From NCBI RefSeq assembly GCF_000428485.1, contig NZ_AUAA01000012.1:33504-97503 (forward strand): a DNA stretch of 64,000 nt. The letters run 5' to 3'. The translations under genes and the position numbers were made by a program. Source of the stretch: Epilithonimonas tenax DSM 16811. GTDB taxonomy: Bacteria > Bacteroidota > Bacteroidia > Flavobacteriales > Weeksellaceae. Of this stretch, positions 28,154 to 36,746 are shown one piece after another. How positions within the stretch are numbered: the first letter of the stretch is position 1; each line of letters opens with the position of its first letter. The notes beneath the pieces are model-generated. The model saw only the letters and a program-made list of their open reading frames with translations. It made no database searches and was not told where the DNA came from.

Positions 28154-28705
28154 ATGGAATATATAGTAAGACCAAAACAACAATATAAAGACACAATTGT
28201 TCCTGCAATGATGGAAGAATTTGGGTACAAATCTGTAATGCAGGTTCCTAAATTATTAAAAATCGTTGTCAGCCAAGGATTGGGTGCAGCTGTTCAAGAT
28301 AAAAAAATCGTGGATTATGCTGTAGAAGAATTGACTGCAATCACTGGACAAAAAGCTGTAGGTACTTTATCTAAAAAGGATGAGGCTGCTTTCAAACTAA
28401 GAAAAGGAATGCCAATCGGAGCTAGAGTAACTCTTAGAGCTGATAAAATGTATGAATTCTTAGACAGATTGACATCTTCTGCACTACCAAGAATTAGAGA
28501 TTTTTCTGGTATCAAAGCTGATGGTTTCGACGGAAGAGGTAATTACAACTTAGGAATCACTGAGCAAATTATCTTCCCAGAGATCGTAATTGACAAAGTG
28601 AAAAAAATCCAAGGGATGGACATCACTTTCGTTACAACTGCGAACACTGATAAAGAAGCTAAATCATTATTAACTCACTTCGGTTTACCGTTCAAAAAGA
28701 ACTAA
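28154..28705 (+). CDS. rplE: 50S ribosomal protein L5
   Basis: A 183-residue protein that binds 5S rRNA and contacts P-site tRNA. It contains [40 protein letters not shown] and [18 protein letters not shown]. It lies 1 bp before rpsN. Confidence 0.98.
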   Translation: MEYIVRPKQQYKDTIVPAMMEEFGYKSVMQVPKLLKIVVSQGLGAAVQDKKIVDYAVEELTAITGQKAVGTLSKKDEAAFKLRKGMPIGARVTLRADKMYEFLDRLTSSALPRIRDFSGIKADGFDGRGNYNLGITEQIIFPEIVIDKVKKIQGMDITFVTTANTDKEAKSLLTHFGLPFKKN

Positions 28706-28706
28706 G

Positions 28707-28976
28707 ATGGCTAAAGAATCAATGAAAGCGCGTGAGCGCAAAAGAGAAGCTACTGTAGCGAAATATGCTGAAAAAAGAAAAGCTTTGAAAGAAGCTGGAG
28801 ATTATGATGCACTGCAGAAGTTACCTAAAAATGCTTCTCCTGTAAGATTACACAACAGATGTAAATTGACAGGAAGACCAAGAGGATATATGAGAACATT
28901 CGGACTTTCCAGAGTAACTTTCAGAGAAATGGCAAACAACGGACTTATCCCAGGCGTTAAAAAAGCTAGTTGGTAA
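28707..28976 (+). CDS. rpsN: 30S ribosomal protein S14 (zinc-free type)
   Basis: An 89-residue S14 of the long class, which lacks the four-cysteine zinc site of the short class. It has [20 protein letters not shown] and [17 protein letters not shown]. It is followed by a strong intrinsic terminator, so in this genome it is the last gene of the first part of the ribosomal cluster. Confidence 0.97.
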   Translation: MAKESMKARERKREATVAKYAEKRKALKEAGDYDALQKLPKNASPVRLHNRCKLTGRPRGYMRTFGLSRVTFREMANNGLIPGVKKASW

Positions 28977-28990
28977 GCAATTAAAATTTT

Positions 28991-29030
28991 TACAGCTGAC
29001 TTCTATATTTTTATAAGTCAGCTGTATTTT
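28991..29030 (+). terminator. Terminator inside the ribosomal gene cluster
   Basis: A perfect 12-bp stem, TACAGCTGACTT (28991-29002) with AAGTCAGCTGTA (29015-29026), has a 12-base AT loop and is followed by TTTT. It lies 14 bases past rpsN and would end or reduce transcription before rpsH. Confidence 0.85.
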
Positions 29031-29097
29031 AATAAATAGAGGATAAATTGAATTAACTTAAGGGTAAAGAAAAAATAAATACTATCATTTTTTTTTG

Positions 29098-29105
29098 TAC
29101 TTTTG
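29098..29105 (+). promoter_or_regulatory. Internal promoter upstream of rpsH (-7 box)
   Basis: TACTTTTG matches the TAnnTTTG -7 box and is followed by CACC, as at the str promoter. No good TTG lies at the -33 position. Confidence 0.55.
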
Positions 29106-29323
29106 CACCCGCTCAGAAATTGATTAGTTCTCTGGGAGACTATTATTCTTTTTGACTTTGTTTATTAGAATAAAATAAAATTAAGAAAATCAAAGTGACA
29201 ATTAAGTTGTTTAGATACTGAGGGTAAGAGATCAGGCGAAGAAGTATTCGGATCCATATAAGTCTTTAATCTTCAAGTCTTTTCAATACTGATTGTCATT
29301 AACCAATAATTTAAAACAAAGAA
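29106..29323 (+). other. Long untranslated leader of rpsH
   Basis: About 215 bases lie between the -7 box and the rpsH start, much longer than other gaps in the cluster. No open frame or tRNA was found. The region has several short complementary words (for example ATCAAAGTGACAATTAA near 29190) and could fold into a regulatory leader for ribosomal protein autocontrol; no known motif was recognised. Confidence 0.4.
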
Positions 29324-29722
29324 ATGGTAACAGATCCAATTTCAGATTTCCTAACTAGAGTAAGGAACGCACAAAGCGCAGGCCACAAAGTGGTGGAAAT
29401 TCCTGCATCAAAAATCAAAAAAGAGCTTACGAAAATTCTTTTTGACCAAGGTTACATCTTGAACTATAAGTTCGAGGAAAGCGCGGTTCAAGGAACGATC
29501 AAAATCGCTCTTAAGTACGACAAGCAAACTAGCAAGCCGGCTATCAAGTCTATCCAAAGAGCTTCTAGACCAGGACTAAGACAGTACAAAGGTTCTACAG
29601 AACTTCCAAGAGTACTTAATGGTCTAGGTGTCGCTATTATCTCTACTTCCAGAGGAGTAATGACAGATAAAAAAGCAAGACAAGAGAAAGTAGGAGGTGA
29701 AGTAATTTGCTACGTATATTAA
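29324..29722 (+). CDS. rpsH: 30S ribosomal protein S8
   Basis: A 132-residue central-domain 16S binder, and in E. coli the repressor of the spc operon. It begins TDPISDFLTRVRNAQSAGH and ends with RGVMTDKKARQEKVGGEVICYVY, the standard fingerprint. Here it heads the second part of the cluster behind its own promoter and long leader. Confidence 0.98.
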   Translation: MVTDPISDFLTRVRNAQSAGHKVVEIPASKIKKELTKILFDQGYILNYKFEESAVQGTIKIALKYDKQTSKPAIKSIQRASRPGLRQYKGSTELPRVLNGLGVAIISTSRGVMTDKKARQEKVGGEVICYVY

Positions 29723-29740
29723 TTTTTTAAAACAAGGAAA

Positions 29741-30286
29741 ATGTCAAGAATTGGTAAAGCAATTATAGAAGTTCCTGCTGGTGTTACAATCTCTCAAAAA
29801 GATAACGTTGTAACAGTTAAAGGTCCAAAGGGCGAATTGATCCAGGAACTTACAGGAGGGATCACCTTCACACAAGAAGACGGCGTACTGACGTTCAGCC
29901 GACCTTCTGACTCAAAAGAACACAAGGCACTTCACGGTTTGTACCGCGCGCTTGTTAACAATATGATTATTGGTACTACTACAGGATTTACTAAGAAATT
30001 AGAATTGGTAGGAGTTGGATACAGAGCATCTCACAACGGTCAAAGATTAGAATTGGCCCTAGGATTTTCTCACGGTATCGTTCTAGAACTTCCAAAAGAA
30101 GTGGTACTAGAAACATTGACTGAAAAAGGGAAAAACCCGATCGTTACATTATCTTCTTACGATAATCAACTTCTTGGAATGGTGGCTGCAAAGATCAGAT
30201 CTTTCAGAAAGCCTGAGCCGTACAAAGGAAAAGGTGTTAGGTTCGTAGGTGAAATCATTAGAAGAAAAGCCGGTAAATCTGCATAA
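29741..30286 (+). CDS. rplF: 50S ribosomal protein L6
   Basis: A 181-residue protein near the sarcin-ricin loop. It begins [16 protein letters not shown], and the C-terminal half has [21 protein letters not shown]. Both duplicated domains are present. Confidence 0.98.
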   Translation: MSRIGKAIIEVPAGVTISQKDNVVTVKGPKGELIQELTGGITFTQEDGVLTFSRPSDSKEHKALHGLYRALVNNMIIGTTTGFTKKLELVGVGYRASHNGQRLELALGFSHGIVLELPKEVVLETLTEKGKNPIVTLSSYDNQLLGMVAAKIRSFRKPEPYKGKGVRFVGEIIRRKAGKSA

Positions 30287-30297
30287 AATTTAAGAAA

Positions 30298-30651
30298 ATG
30301 GCATTAACAAAAGTTGAGAAAAGAAACAGAATCAAAAGAAGAGTAAGAGGTAAGATCTCAGGATCTGCTGCATTGCCAAGATTATCTGTATTCAAAAGTA
30401 ATAAAGAAATCTACGCACAATTGGTAGATGATAAAGAAGGTAAAACATTAGTATCTGCTTCCTCTAGAGATAAAGGAGTAGACGCTAAGGGTACAAAAAC
30501 AGAAGTATCTACAGCAGTAGGTAAAGCAATTGCTGAAAAAGCAAAAGCGGCTGGTATCGAGAATATTGTATTTGACAGAAACGGATTCGTGTACCACGGT
30601 AGAGTGAAAGCTCTTGCTGACGGTGCTAGAGAAGCTGGTCTTAAATTCTAA
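30298..30651 (+). CDS. rplR: 50S ribosomal protein L18
   Basis: A 117-residue 5S rRNA-binding protein. It contains [21 protein letters not shown] and [24 protein letters not shown]. Normal length. Confidence 0.98.
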   Translation: MALTKVEKRNRIKRRVRGKISGSAALPRLSVFKSNKEIYAQLVDDKEGKTLVSASSRDKGVDAKGTKTEVSTAVGKAIAEKAKAAGIENIVFDRNGFVYHGRVKALADGAREAGLKF

Positions 30652-30670
30652 TTTTAAAAATTCAGAAAAC

Positions 30671-31189
30671 ATGGTAGATAGTAATATAGAAAGAGTTAAA
30701 CCTGGAGGATTAGAATTAAAAGATCGTCTGGTTGATGTTAACAGAGTAACTAAAGTGACCAAAGGTGGTAGAGCTTTCGGATTTTCTGCAATCGTGGTTG
30801 TAGGAAACGAAGACGGAATCATCGGTTACGGACTAGGTAAATCTAAAGAAGTTGCTTCTGCAATCGCGAAAGCTGTAGAAGATGCTAAGAAAAACTTGGT
30901 GAAAGTTCCTGTAATCAACCATACAATCCCTCACCAGACTTCTGCAAGATACGGTGGTGCTGATATCTTCTTGAGACCTGCGTCTCACGGTACAGGACTT
31001 ATCGCTGGTGGTGCCGTACGTGCAGTACTAGAATCTGCAGGTGTACACGATGTATTGTCAAAATCTAAGGGTTCTTCAAACCCACACAATGTTGTGAAAG
31101 CTACTTTCAATGCATTGTTGGACATCAGAAGACCAGAAGAGATTGCAAGAATGAGAGGAGTTTCTTTAGATAAAGTGTTTAACGGTTAA
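30671..31189 (+). CDS. rpsE: 30S ribosomal protein S5
   Basis: A 172-residue decoding-fidelity protein. The start chosen is the ATG at 30671 after an AAAAC spacer; the frame continues upstream to a TTG at 30614 inside rplR, which adds residues not found in the family. [19 protein letters not shown] (double-stranded RNA-binding fold) and [21 protein letters not shown] are present. Confidence 0.97.
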   Translation: MVDSNIERVKPGGLELKDRLVDVNRVTKVTKGGRAFGFSAIVVVGNEDGIIGYGLGKSKEVASAIAKAVEDAKKNLVKVPVINHTIPHQTSARYGGADIFLRPASHGTGLIAGGAVRAVLESAGVHDVLSKSKGSSNPHNVVKATFNALLDIRRPEEIARMRGVSLDKVFNG

Positions 31190-31200
31190 TCAATATAATA

Positions 31201-31377
31201 ATGGCAACAATCAAAGTAAAACAAGTTAGAAGCGCTATTAATAGATCTAAAACCCAAAAGAGAACGCTTGAAGCTTTAGGATTTAAAAAACTTCACCAAG
31301 TAATAGAGCACGAAGCAACTCCTTCCATCCTTGGAATGATCGCTGCTGTAAGTCACTTATTAGAAGTTCAAAAATAG
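31201..31377 (+). CDS. rpmD: 50S ribosomal protein L30
   Basis: A 58-residue protein that starts at the ATG directly after the rpsE gap and ends at TAG 31375-31377. It reads ATIKVKQVRSAINRSKTQKR at the start, then LGFKKLHQVIEHEATPSILG and MIAAVSHLLEVQ, the L30 pattern. It is followed by an 84-bp gap that contains repeated ATCTCA words complementary to GAGAT words upstream, which may form a small hairpin. Confidence 0.95.
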   Translation: MATIKVKQVRSAINRSKTQKRTLEALGFKKLHQVIEHEATPSILGMIAAVSHLLEVQK

Positions 31378-31461
31378 AAATAGATACTGAGATCGGAGAT
31401 TGGAGACTTGTTCTTTAATCTCATATCTCAAATCTTTTAATCTCAAATATTCAATACAACA

Positions 31462-31914
31462 ATGAATTTAAATAATTTAAAACCATCAACTGGTTCTACA
31501 TTCAGCACAAAAAGAATTGGTAGAGGTCAGGGAAGTGGATACGGAGGTACTTCAACAAAAGGTCATAAAGGTCAAAAAGCTAGAGCTGGTTATTCTCAGA
31601 AAATCGGGTTCGAAGGTGGACAGATGCCTTTGCAAAGAAGATTACCAAAATTCGGTTTCAAAAACGTTAATAGAAAAGAGTTTAGAGCAATCAATCTTGA
31701 TACAATCCAAACTTTGATCGATACTAAAAACATCACTGGTGAAATCACGAGAGACGTATTGGTAGAAAACGGTCTTGCATCTAAAAACGAATTGGTGAAA
31801 ATCTTAGGTAGAGGTGACTTGAAATCTGGTATTTCTATCACTGCTGATAAGTTTACTAAATCCGCTGAAGAGGCAATCAACAAAGCAGGAGGTAAAGCAA
31901 TTACGACTCTTTAA
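31462..31914 (+). CDS. rplO: 50S ribosomal protein L15
   Basis: A 150-residue late-assembly protein. The Gly-rich N-terminal tail GRGQGSGYGGTSTKGHKGQK is typical, as is FEGGQMPLQRRLPKFGF. It lies 10 bp before secY, the usual arrangement. Confidence 0.98.
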   Translation: MNLNNLKPSTGSTFSTKRIGRGQGSGYGGTSTKGHKGQKARAGYSQKIGFEGGQMPLQRRLPKFGFKNVNRKEFRAINLDTIQTLIDTKNITGEITRDVLVENGLASKNELVKILGRGDLKSGISITADKFTKSAEEAINKAGGKAITTL

Positions 31915-31924
31915 TTATTGACTA

Positions 31925-33304
31925 ATGAAAGAATTTATACAAACACTTAAAAACATTTGGAGCCTGAAGGAGCTTAGAGATAAAATTGTCTTGACGCTTT
32001 TGTTGGTCCTTGTGTATAGATTCGCATCGTACGTTTCTCTTCCTGCAATCAACACGGCAGAAGTAGGAAACTTACTACAACATTACAAAAACCAAGGCGG
32101 GAACCAACAAGGTGCCGGCCTTTTGGGTTTATTGTCTTCTTTCACAGGAGGAGCATTTAGTCGTGCTTCCATTATGGCTTTAGGAATTATGCCATATATC
32201 TCCGCATCTATTATTGTACAGCTGATGGGTATGGCAATCCCTTATCTTCAGAAGTTACAAAAAGATGGAGAAAGTGGAAGAAACACTTTGAACCAGATCA
32301 CACGATGGTTAACTATCGGGGTTTGTCTTGTACAGGCGCCTTCCTATTTGACATCAGTTACGCAATTTTTCTTGCCTTATTCACAATTCCAGTCAGCATA
32401 TTATATAGATCCAGCATCTATAATGTTTTGGTTACCAAGTATCATTATCCTGGTTGCAGGTTCTGTATTTGCAATGTGGTTAGGAGAGAAAATTACGGAT
32501 AAAGGGATTGGTAATGGTATTTCTATTTTAATTATGGTGGGTATCCTTGCGGATCTTCCAACAGCTTTTTATCAAGAAGTGATCACACAGAATGGTAAAG
32601 GTGGTTTTGGGAGCATCATGATTTTGGTGGAAATTATTTTCTGGTTATTGGTGGTTCTATTGGCAATTGTATTATCGGTTGCGGTTAGAAAAATTCCAAT
32701 CCAGTATGTAAGTAGAGCTCAGGCAAGAGGAGGTGTAAGCAAAAATCTGATGGATGGCGCTAGACAATGGATCCCATTGAAGGTGAACGCCGCGGGTGTA
32801 ATGCCGATCATCTTTGCGCAAGCATTGATGTTTGTTCCTGGATTACTTACAAAAGTAGACGAATCTAACACGTTTTTGGCAGGATTCAAAAATGTTTTTA
32901 GCTGGCAGTACAACGTATTGTTTGCATTACTTATTATAATTTTCTCATTTTTCTATACGGCAATTACCATTCCTGTAAATCAGATGGCTGATGATCTAAA
33001 GCGTAATGGTGGGTTGATCCCGAAAGTAAGACCCGGAAAAGAAACAGCAGATTACCTGGATGATATTTTGTCCAAGATAACCTTGCCAGGTGCAATTTTT
33101 TTATCTATCTTTGCAGTCCTTCCGGCAGTAGTGCACGGAGCGTTTGTTCAGACAGATAGATTTGCCCTATTTTTTGGGGGAACATCGTTGTTAATTATGG
33201 TTGGAGTTATCTTAGATACTGTTCAACAAATTAACACCTATCTGCTGAACCATCATTATGATGGGTTGATGCAATCTAAATTATCAAGATCATCAAACCT
33301 TTAA
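31925..33304 (+). CDS. secY: Preprotein translocase subunit SecY
   Basis: A 459-residue inner membrane channel with the pattern of ten transmembrane helices. It forms the Sec pore with SecE and SecG and handles the many signal-peptide proteins of this window, including T9SS cargo. Conserved pieces include ASIIVQLMGMAIPYL, DKGIGNGISILIM near the middle and the cytosolic loop before GGLIPKVRPGKETADYL. Somewhat longer than the E. coli protein, as in other Bacteroidota. Confidence 0.97.
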   Translation: MKEFIQTLKNIWSLKELRDKIVLTLLLVLVYRFASYVSLPAINTAEVGNLLQHYKNQGGNQQGAGLLGLLSSFTGGAFSRASIMALGIMPYISASIIVQLMGMAIPYLQKLQKDGESGRNTLNQITRWLTIGVCLVQAPSYLTSVTQFFLPYSQFQSAYYIDPASIMFWLPSIIILVAGSVFAMWLGEKITDKGIGNGISILIMVGILADLPTAFYQEVITQNGKGGFGSIMILVEIIFWLLVVLLAIVLSVAVRKIPIQYVSRAQARGGVSKNLMDGARQWIPLKVNAAGVMPIIFAQALMFVPGLLTKVDESNTFLAGFKNVFSWQYNVLFALLIIIFSFFYTAITIPVNQMADDLKRNGGLIPKVRPGKETADYLDDILSKITLPGAIFLSIFAVLPAVVHGAFVQTDRFALFFGGTSLLIMVGVILDTVQQINTYLLNHHYDGLMQSKLSRSSNL

Positions 33305-33312
33305 TAAAATAA

Positions 33313-33528
33313 ATGGCTAAACAGAAACATATAGAACAAGACGGCGTCATCACGGAAGCACTTTCGAATGCGCAGTTCCGTGTAGAGCTAGAAAATGGGC
33401 ACGTATTGATTGCCCATATTTCTGGTAAAATGAGAATGCATTATATTAAACTCTTACCTGGAGACAAGGTAAGACTCGAACTCTCTCCTTATGACTTAAC
33501 TAAAGGGAGAATAACTTTTAGATATTAA
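33313..33528 (+). CDS. infA: Translation initiation factor IF-1
   Basis: A 71-residue OB-fold factor that binds the A site during initiation. It contains [41 protein letters not shown] and [14 protein letters not shown]. It sits between secY and rpmJ, the typical Gram-positive and Bacteroidota order. Confidence 0.98.
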   Translation: MAKQKHIEQDGVITEALSNAQFRVELENGHVLIAHISGKMRMHYIKLLPGDKVRLELSPYDLTKGRITFRY

Positions 33529-33538
33529 AAATAACAAA

Positions 33539-33655
33539 ATGAAGGTTAGAGCATCTATCAAAAAAAGAAGTGCTGATTGCAAGATTGTACGCAGAAAAGG
33601 TGTACTTTTCGTAATCAACAAAAAGAACCCTAAATTTAAACAAAGACAAGGTTAA
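33539..33655 (+). CDS. rpmJ: 50S ribosomal protein L36 (zinc-free form)
   Basis: A 38-residue protein from the ATG at 33539 to TAA at 33653-33655. It begins [20 protein letters not shown] and ends [12 protein letters not shown]. Three of the four zinc ligands of the C+ form are replaced (Ser for the first Cys, Asn for the third, Phe for His), leaving one Cys, so it should not bind zinc. Confidence 0.96.
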   Translation: MKVRASIKKRSADCKIVRRKGVLFVINKKNPKFKQRQG

Positions 33656-33670
33656 GAACCAAATTAAATT

Positions 33671-34048
33671 ATGGCGAGAATTTCAGGTATTGATTTACCA
33701 AAGAACAAAAGAGGCGTTATCGGTCTTACTTACATCTATGGTGTAGGAAGAAGAACAGCTTCAGAAATTTTGAAAAGCGCTGGAATCAGCGAAGACAAGA
33801 AAGTCAACGAATGGAATGACGATGAATTGGCAGCAATCAGAGGGTATATCTTGGACAACATCAAAGTTGAAGGAGAATTGCGTTCTGAAGTGCAATTGAA
33901 CATCAAGCGATTGATGGACATTGGATGCCAACGAGGAATACGTCACAGACTAGGACTACCTTTAAGAGGCCAGAGAACGAAAAACAACTCTAGAACCCGT
34001 AAAGGAAAGAGAAAAACAGTTGCTAACAAGAAAAAAGCAAGTAAATAA
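33671..34048 (+). CDS. rpsM: 30S ribosomal protein S13
   Basis: A 125-residue head protein contacting P-site tRNA and the 50S bridge B1. It contains [36 protein letters not shown] and [20 protein letters not shown]. Standard alpha operon position. Confidence 0.98.
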   Translation: MARISGIDLPKNKRGVIGLTYIYGVGRRTASEILKSAGISEDKKVNEWNDDELAAIRGYILDNIKVEGELRSEVQLNIKRLMDIGCQRGIRHRLGLPLRGQRTKNNSRTRKGKRKTVANKKKASK

Positions 34049-34060
34049 TCGTTAGGAATT

Positions 34061-34450
34061 ATGGCAAAACAAACTAAAGTAGTTAAAAAAAGAAAAGTAA
34101 AAGTTGAGGCTATTGGTGAAGCGCATATTCAGGCTTCTTTCAATAACATCATCATTTCTTTAACAAATAAAGCAGGAGAAGTTATCTCTTGGGCTTCTGC
34201 CGGTAAAATGGGTTTCAGAGGTTCTAAAAAGAATACTCCATTCGCAGCTCAAATGGCTGCAGAAAACTGTTCACAGGTCGCTTTCGAAGCGGGTCTTAGA
34301 AGAGTGAAGGTGTTTGTAAAAGGTCCAGGTGCTGGTAGAGAGTCTGCAATCAGAACTTTACACAATTCAGGGATTGAAGTAAGCGAAATCGTTGACGTGA
34401 CGCCTATGCCACACAACGGATGTCGTCCACCTAAAAGAAGAAGAGTATAA
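34061..34450 (+). CDS. rpsK: 30S ribosomal protein S11
   Basis: A 129-residue platform protein near the mRNA exit. It contains [38 protein letters not shown] and [15 protein letters not shown] at the end. The N-G of PHNGC is the site that forms isoaspartate in E. coli. Confidence 0.98.
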   Translation: MAKQTKVVKKRKVKVEAIGEAHIQASFNNIIISLTNKAGEVISWASAGKMGFRGSKKNTPFAAQMAAENCSQVAFEAGLRRVKVFVKGPGAGRESAIRTLHNSGIEVSEIVDVTPMPHNGCRPPKRRRV

Positions 34451-34474
34451 TCTTTTAACCTCAAATCTAAAACA

Positions 34475-35080
34475 ATGGCAAGATATATTGGCCCTAAAAC
34501 AAAAATTGCTAGAAAATTTGGTCAAGCAATTTTCGGAGATGATAAAAACTTCGAGAAAAGAAAAAATCAACCACCAGGACAACATGGTAACAAAAGAAGA
34601 GGCGCAAAGAAATCTGAGTATGCTGTACAGTTGATGGAAAAGCAAAAAGCTAAGTACACGTACGGTATTCTTGAAAAACAATTTGCTAATCTTTTTGACA
34701 AAGCTCATAGAAGCAAAGGTGTAACAGGAGAAGTCCTATTGCAACTTTGCGAATCAAGATTGGATAACGTCGTTTTCAGATTAGGTTTTGCTAAAACAAG
34801 ATCTGCTGCTAGACAACTGGTTTCTCACAGACACATCACTGTGAACGGAGAGTTAGTAAATATCCCTTCTTATTTGCTTAAAGCTGGTGATGTAATTGCA
34901 ATCAGAGAGAAATCAAAATCTCTTGGAGTAATTGCTGACGCTCTTGCTTACAAAGCAAATTATGAGTGGTTACAATTCAATGACGAGAAAAAAACTGGTA
35001 CTTTCACAACTGCTCCTGAGAGAATTCAGATTCCTGAGGACATCAAAGAACAGTTAATCGTCGAATTATACTCTAAATAA
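34475..35080 (+). CDS. rpsD: 30S ribosomal protein S4
   Basis: A 201-residue primary 16S rRNA binder. It begins [20 protein letters not shown] and contains the S4 RNA-binding fold [20 protein letters not shown] followed by [19 protein letters not shown]. In E. coli S4 represses the alpha operon. Confidence 0.98.
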   Translation: MARYIGPKTKIARKFGQAIFGDDKNFEKRKNQPPGQHGNKRRGAKKSEYAVQLMEKQKAKYTYGILEKQFANLFDKAHRSKGVTGEVLLQLCESRLDNVVFRLGFAKTRSAARQLVSHRHITVNGELVNIPSYLLKAGDVIAIREKSKSLGVIADALAYKANYEWLQFNDEKKTGTFTTAPERIQIPEDIKEQLIVELYSK

Positions 35081-35111
35081 TAATTTTTTCAAATTTTTGC
35101 TCAACCAGACT

Positions 35112-36107
35112 ATGGCAATTTTAACATTTATAAAACCCGATAAAGTAATCCTGTTAAACTCGACTGATTTTAAAGGACAATTTGAATTCAGACCTCTTGA
35201 ACAAGGTTTCGGGCTTACAATCGGTAATGCATTGAGAAGAGTTTTATTATCTTCTCTGGAAGGATATGCTATTTCATCTATCAAAATAGAAGGCGTAGAG
35301 CACGAATTTTCAACTATACCAGGAGTGATCGAAGATGTTACTGAAATCATTCTTAATCTAAAACAACTTCGTCTTAAAGCAAAAACTGAAAATCCCGTAA
35401 GCGAGCAGATTACTGCAAAAATCACCGGGAAGGAAGTCGTAACTGCTGGAGATCTAGGTGATTCAATCGTAAATTTTGAAATCCTTAATCCAGATTTGGT
35501 TATCGCTACTTTGGCTAAAGACGTGACGTTTGAAATCACTTTCAACGTAGAAAAAGGAAGAGGATATGTTCCGTCTGATCAGAACAAATCAAACAATGCT
35601 CCTATTGGAACTATTGCTATTGACTCTATCTTTACACCTATCAAAAAAGTGCAATATAGTATAGAAAATTACCGTGTAGAGCAAAAAACAGATTACGAAA
35701 AATTAGTATTGGATATTGAAACTGACGGATCTATTACCCCTCAGAATGCTTTAACAGAAGCTTCTAAGATTTTGATCTATCACTTTATGTTGTTCTCAGA
35801 TGAGAGAATTACACTAGAGACAGAAGCTGTAAAAGCTTCTATCCAGTACGATGAAGAGACCCTTCACACAAGACAACTTCTTAAGTCAAAATTAGCGGAT
35901 ATGGATCTTTCTGTAAGAGCCCTTAACTGTCTGAAAGCAGCTGAAGTAGAAACGCTTGGAGAACTGGTTTCTTTCAGTAAATCTGATTTGATGAAATTCA
36001 GAAATTTTGGTAAAAAATCTTTAACAGAACTTGAAGAATTGGTTCACTCAAAAGGACTTAATTTCGGGTTTGATGTTGCAAAATATAAGTTAGACGCTGA
36101 TAAATAA
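35112..36107 (+). CDS. rpoA: RNA polymerase alpha subunit
   Basis: A 331-residue subunit. The start chosen is the ATG at 35112; a TTG at 35097 would add five residues. The N-terminal assembly domain has [20 protein letters not shown] and [21 protein letters not shown] linker follows near residue 245, then the C-terminal domain with [20 protein letters not shown] and [15 protein letters not shown], which contacts UP elements and activators. It lies between rpsD and rplQ, as usual. Confidence 0.98.
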   Translation: MAILTFIKPDKVILLNSTDFKGQFEFRPLEQGFGLTIGNALRRVLLSSLEGYAISSIKIEGVEHEFSTIPGVIEDVTEIILNLKQLRLKAKTENPVSEQITAKITGKEVVTAGDLGDSIVNFEILNPDLVIATLAKDVTFEITFNVEKGRGYVPSDQNKSNNAPIGTIAIDSIFTPIKKVQYSIENYRVEQKTDYEKLVLDIETDGSITPQNALTEASKILIYHFMLFSDERITLETEAVKASIQYDEETLHTRQLLKSKLADMDLSVRALNCLKAAEVETLGELVSFSKSDLMKFRNFGKKSLTELEELVHSKGLNFGFDVAKYKLDADK

Positions 36108-36115
36108 TCCTTACA

Positions 36116-36634
36116 ATGAGACACGGAAAGAAAATAAATCACTTAGGGAGAACAGCCCCGCATAGAAAAGCAATGCTTGCTAATATGGCTTGTTCACTAA
36201 TTGAACATAAAAGAATCAACACTACTGTTGCTAAAGCGAAAGCTTTAAGAGTTTACGTGGAACCACTCCTTACAAAAGCTAAAGAAGATACAACGCACAA
36301 TAGAAGAACAGTTTTCTCTTACCTACAAAGTAAAGAAGCTGTTACTGAATTGTTCAGAACTGTAGCTCCTAAAATCGCTGAAAGAAATGGTGGTTACACA
36401 AGAATCATCAAAACTGGTTTCAGACTTGGTGATGCTGCCGATATGGCAATGATCGAGTTGGTAGATTTCAACGAGATCTACAATCCAAACGCAGAAGAGA
36501 AGAAAACAACTAGAAGAAGTAGACGTTCTACTGCAGCTCCTAAAAAGGAAACTGCTGCTGTTGAAGCTGTTGAAACTAAAGTTGAAGAATCACCTGCTGC
36601 TGAGACTTCTACTGAAGAAAAAACTGAAGAATAA
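36116..36634 (+). CDS. rplQ: 50S ribosomal protein L17 with acidic tail
   Basis: A 172-residue protein. The first 120 residues are standard L17 ([40 protein letters not shown]). The remaining 50 or so residues are a disordered Ala/Glu/Lys/Thr-rich extension, starting basic ([12 protein letters not shown]) and ending acidic (STEEKTEE), absent in enterobacteria. It is the last ribosomal gene of the cluster. Confidence 0.97.
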   Translation: MRHGKKINHLGRTAPHRKAMLANMACSLIEHKRINTTVAKAKALRVYVEPLLTKAKEDTTHNRRTVFSYLQSKEAVTELFRTVAPKIAERNGGYTRIIKTGFRLGDAADMAMIELVDFNEIYNPNAEEKKTTRRSRRSTAAPKKETAAVEAVETKVEESPAAETSTEEKTEE

Positions 36635-36655
36635 GAATTCTAAGTTTTTAAATAT

Positions 36656-36686
36656 AAAACCATCTCTTTTTAGAGATGGTTTTTTT
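36656..36686 (+). terminator. Terminator of the ribosomal cluster
   Basis: A 12-bp stem (36656-36667 with 36672-36683) with a TTTT loop is followed by more T residues, 22 bases past rplQ. Confidence 0.92.
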
Positions 36687-36706
36687 ATAGGTTAATTACA
36701 ATAGTG

Positions 36707-36714
36707 TACTTTTG
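36707..36714 (+). promoter_or_regulatory. Promoter -7 box of the GH97 gene
   Basis: TACTTTTG matches TAnnTTTG, 33 bases before the GH97 start codon. The -33 region is only a T run, so the upstream element is weak. Confidence 0.5.
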
Positions 36715-36746
36715 TAAGTATATATAAACCTTTAAAATGAGTACGA

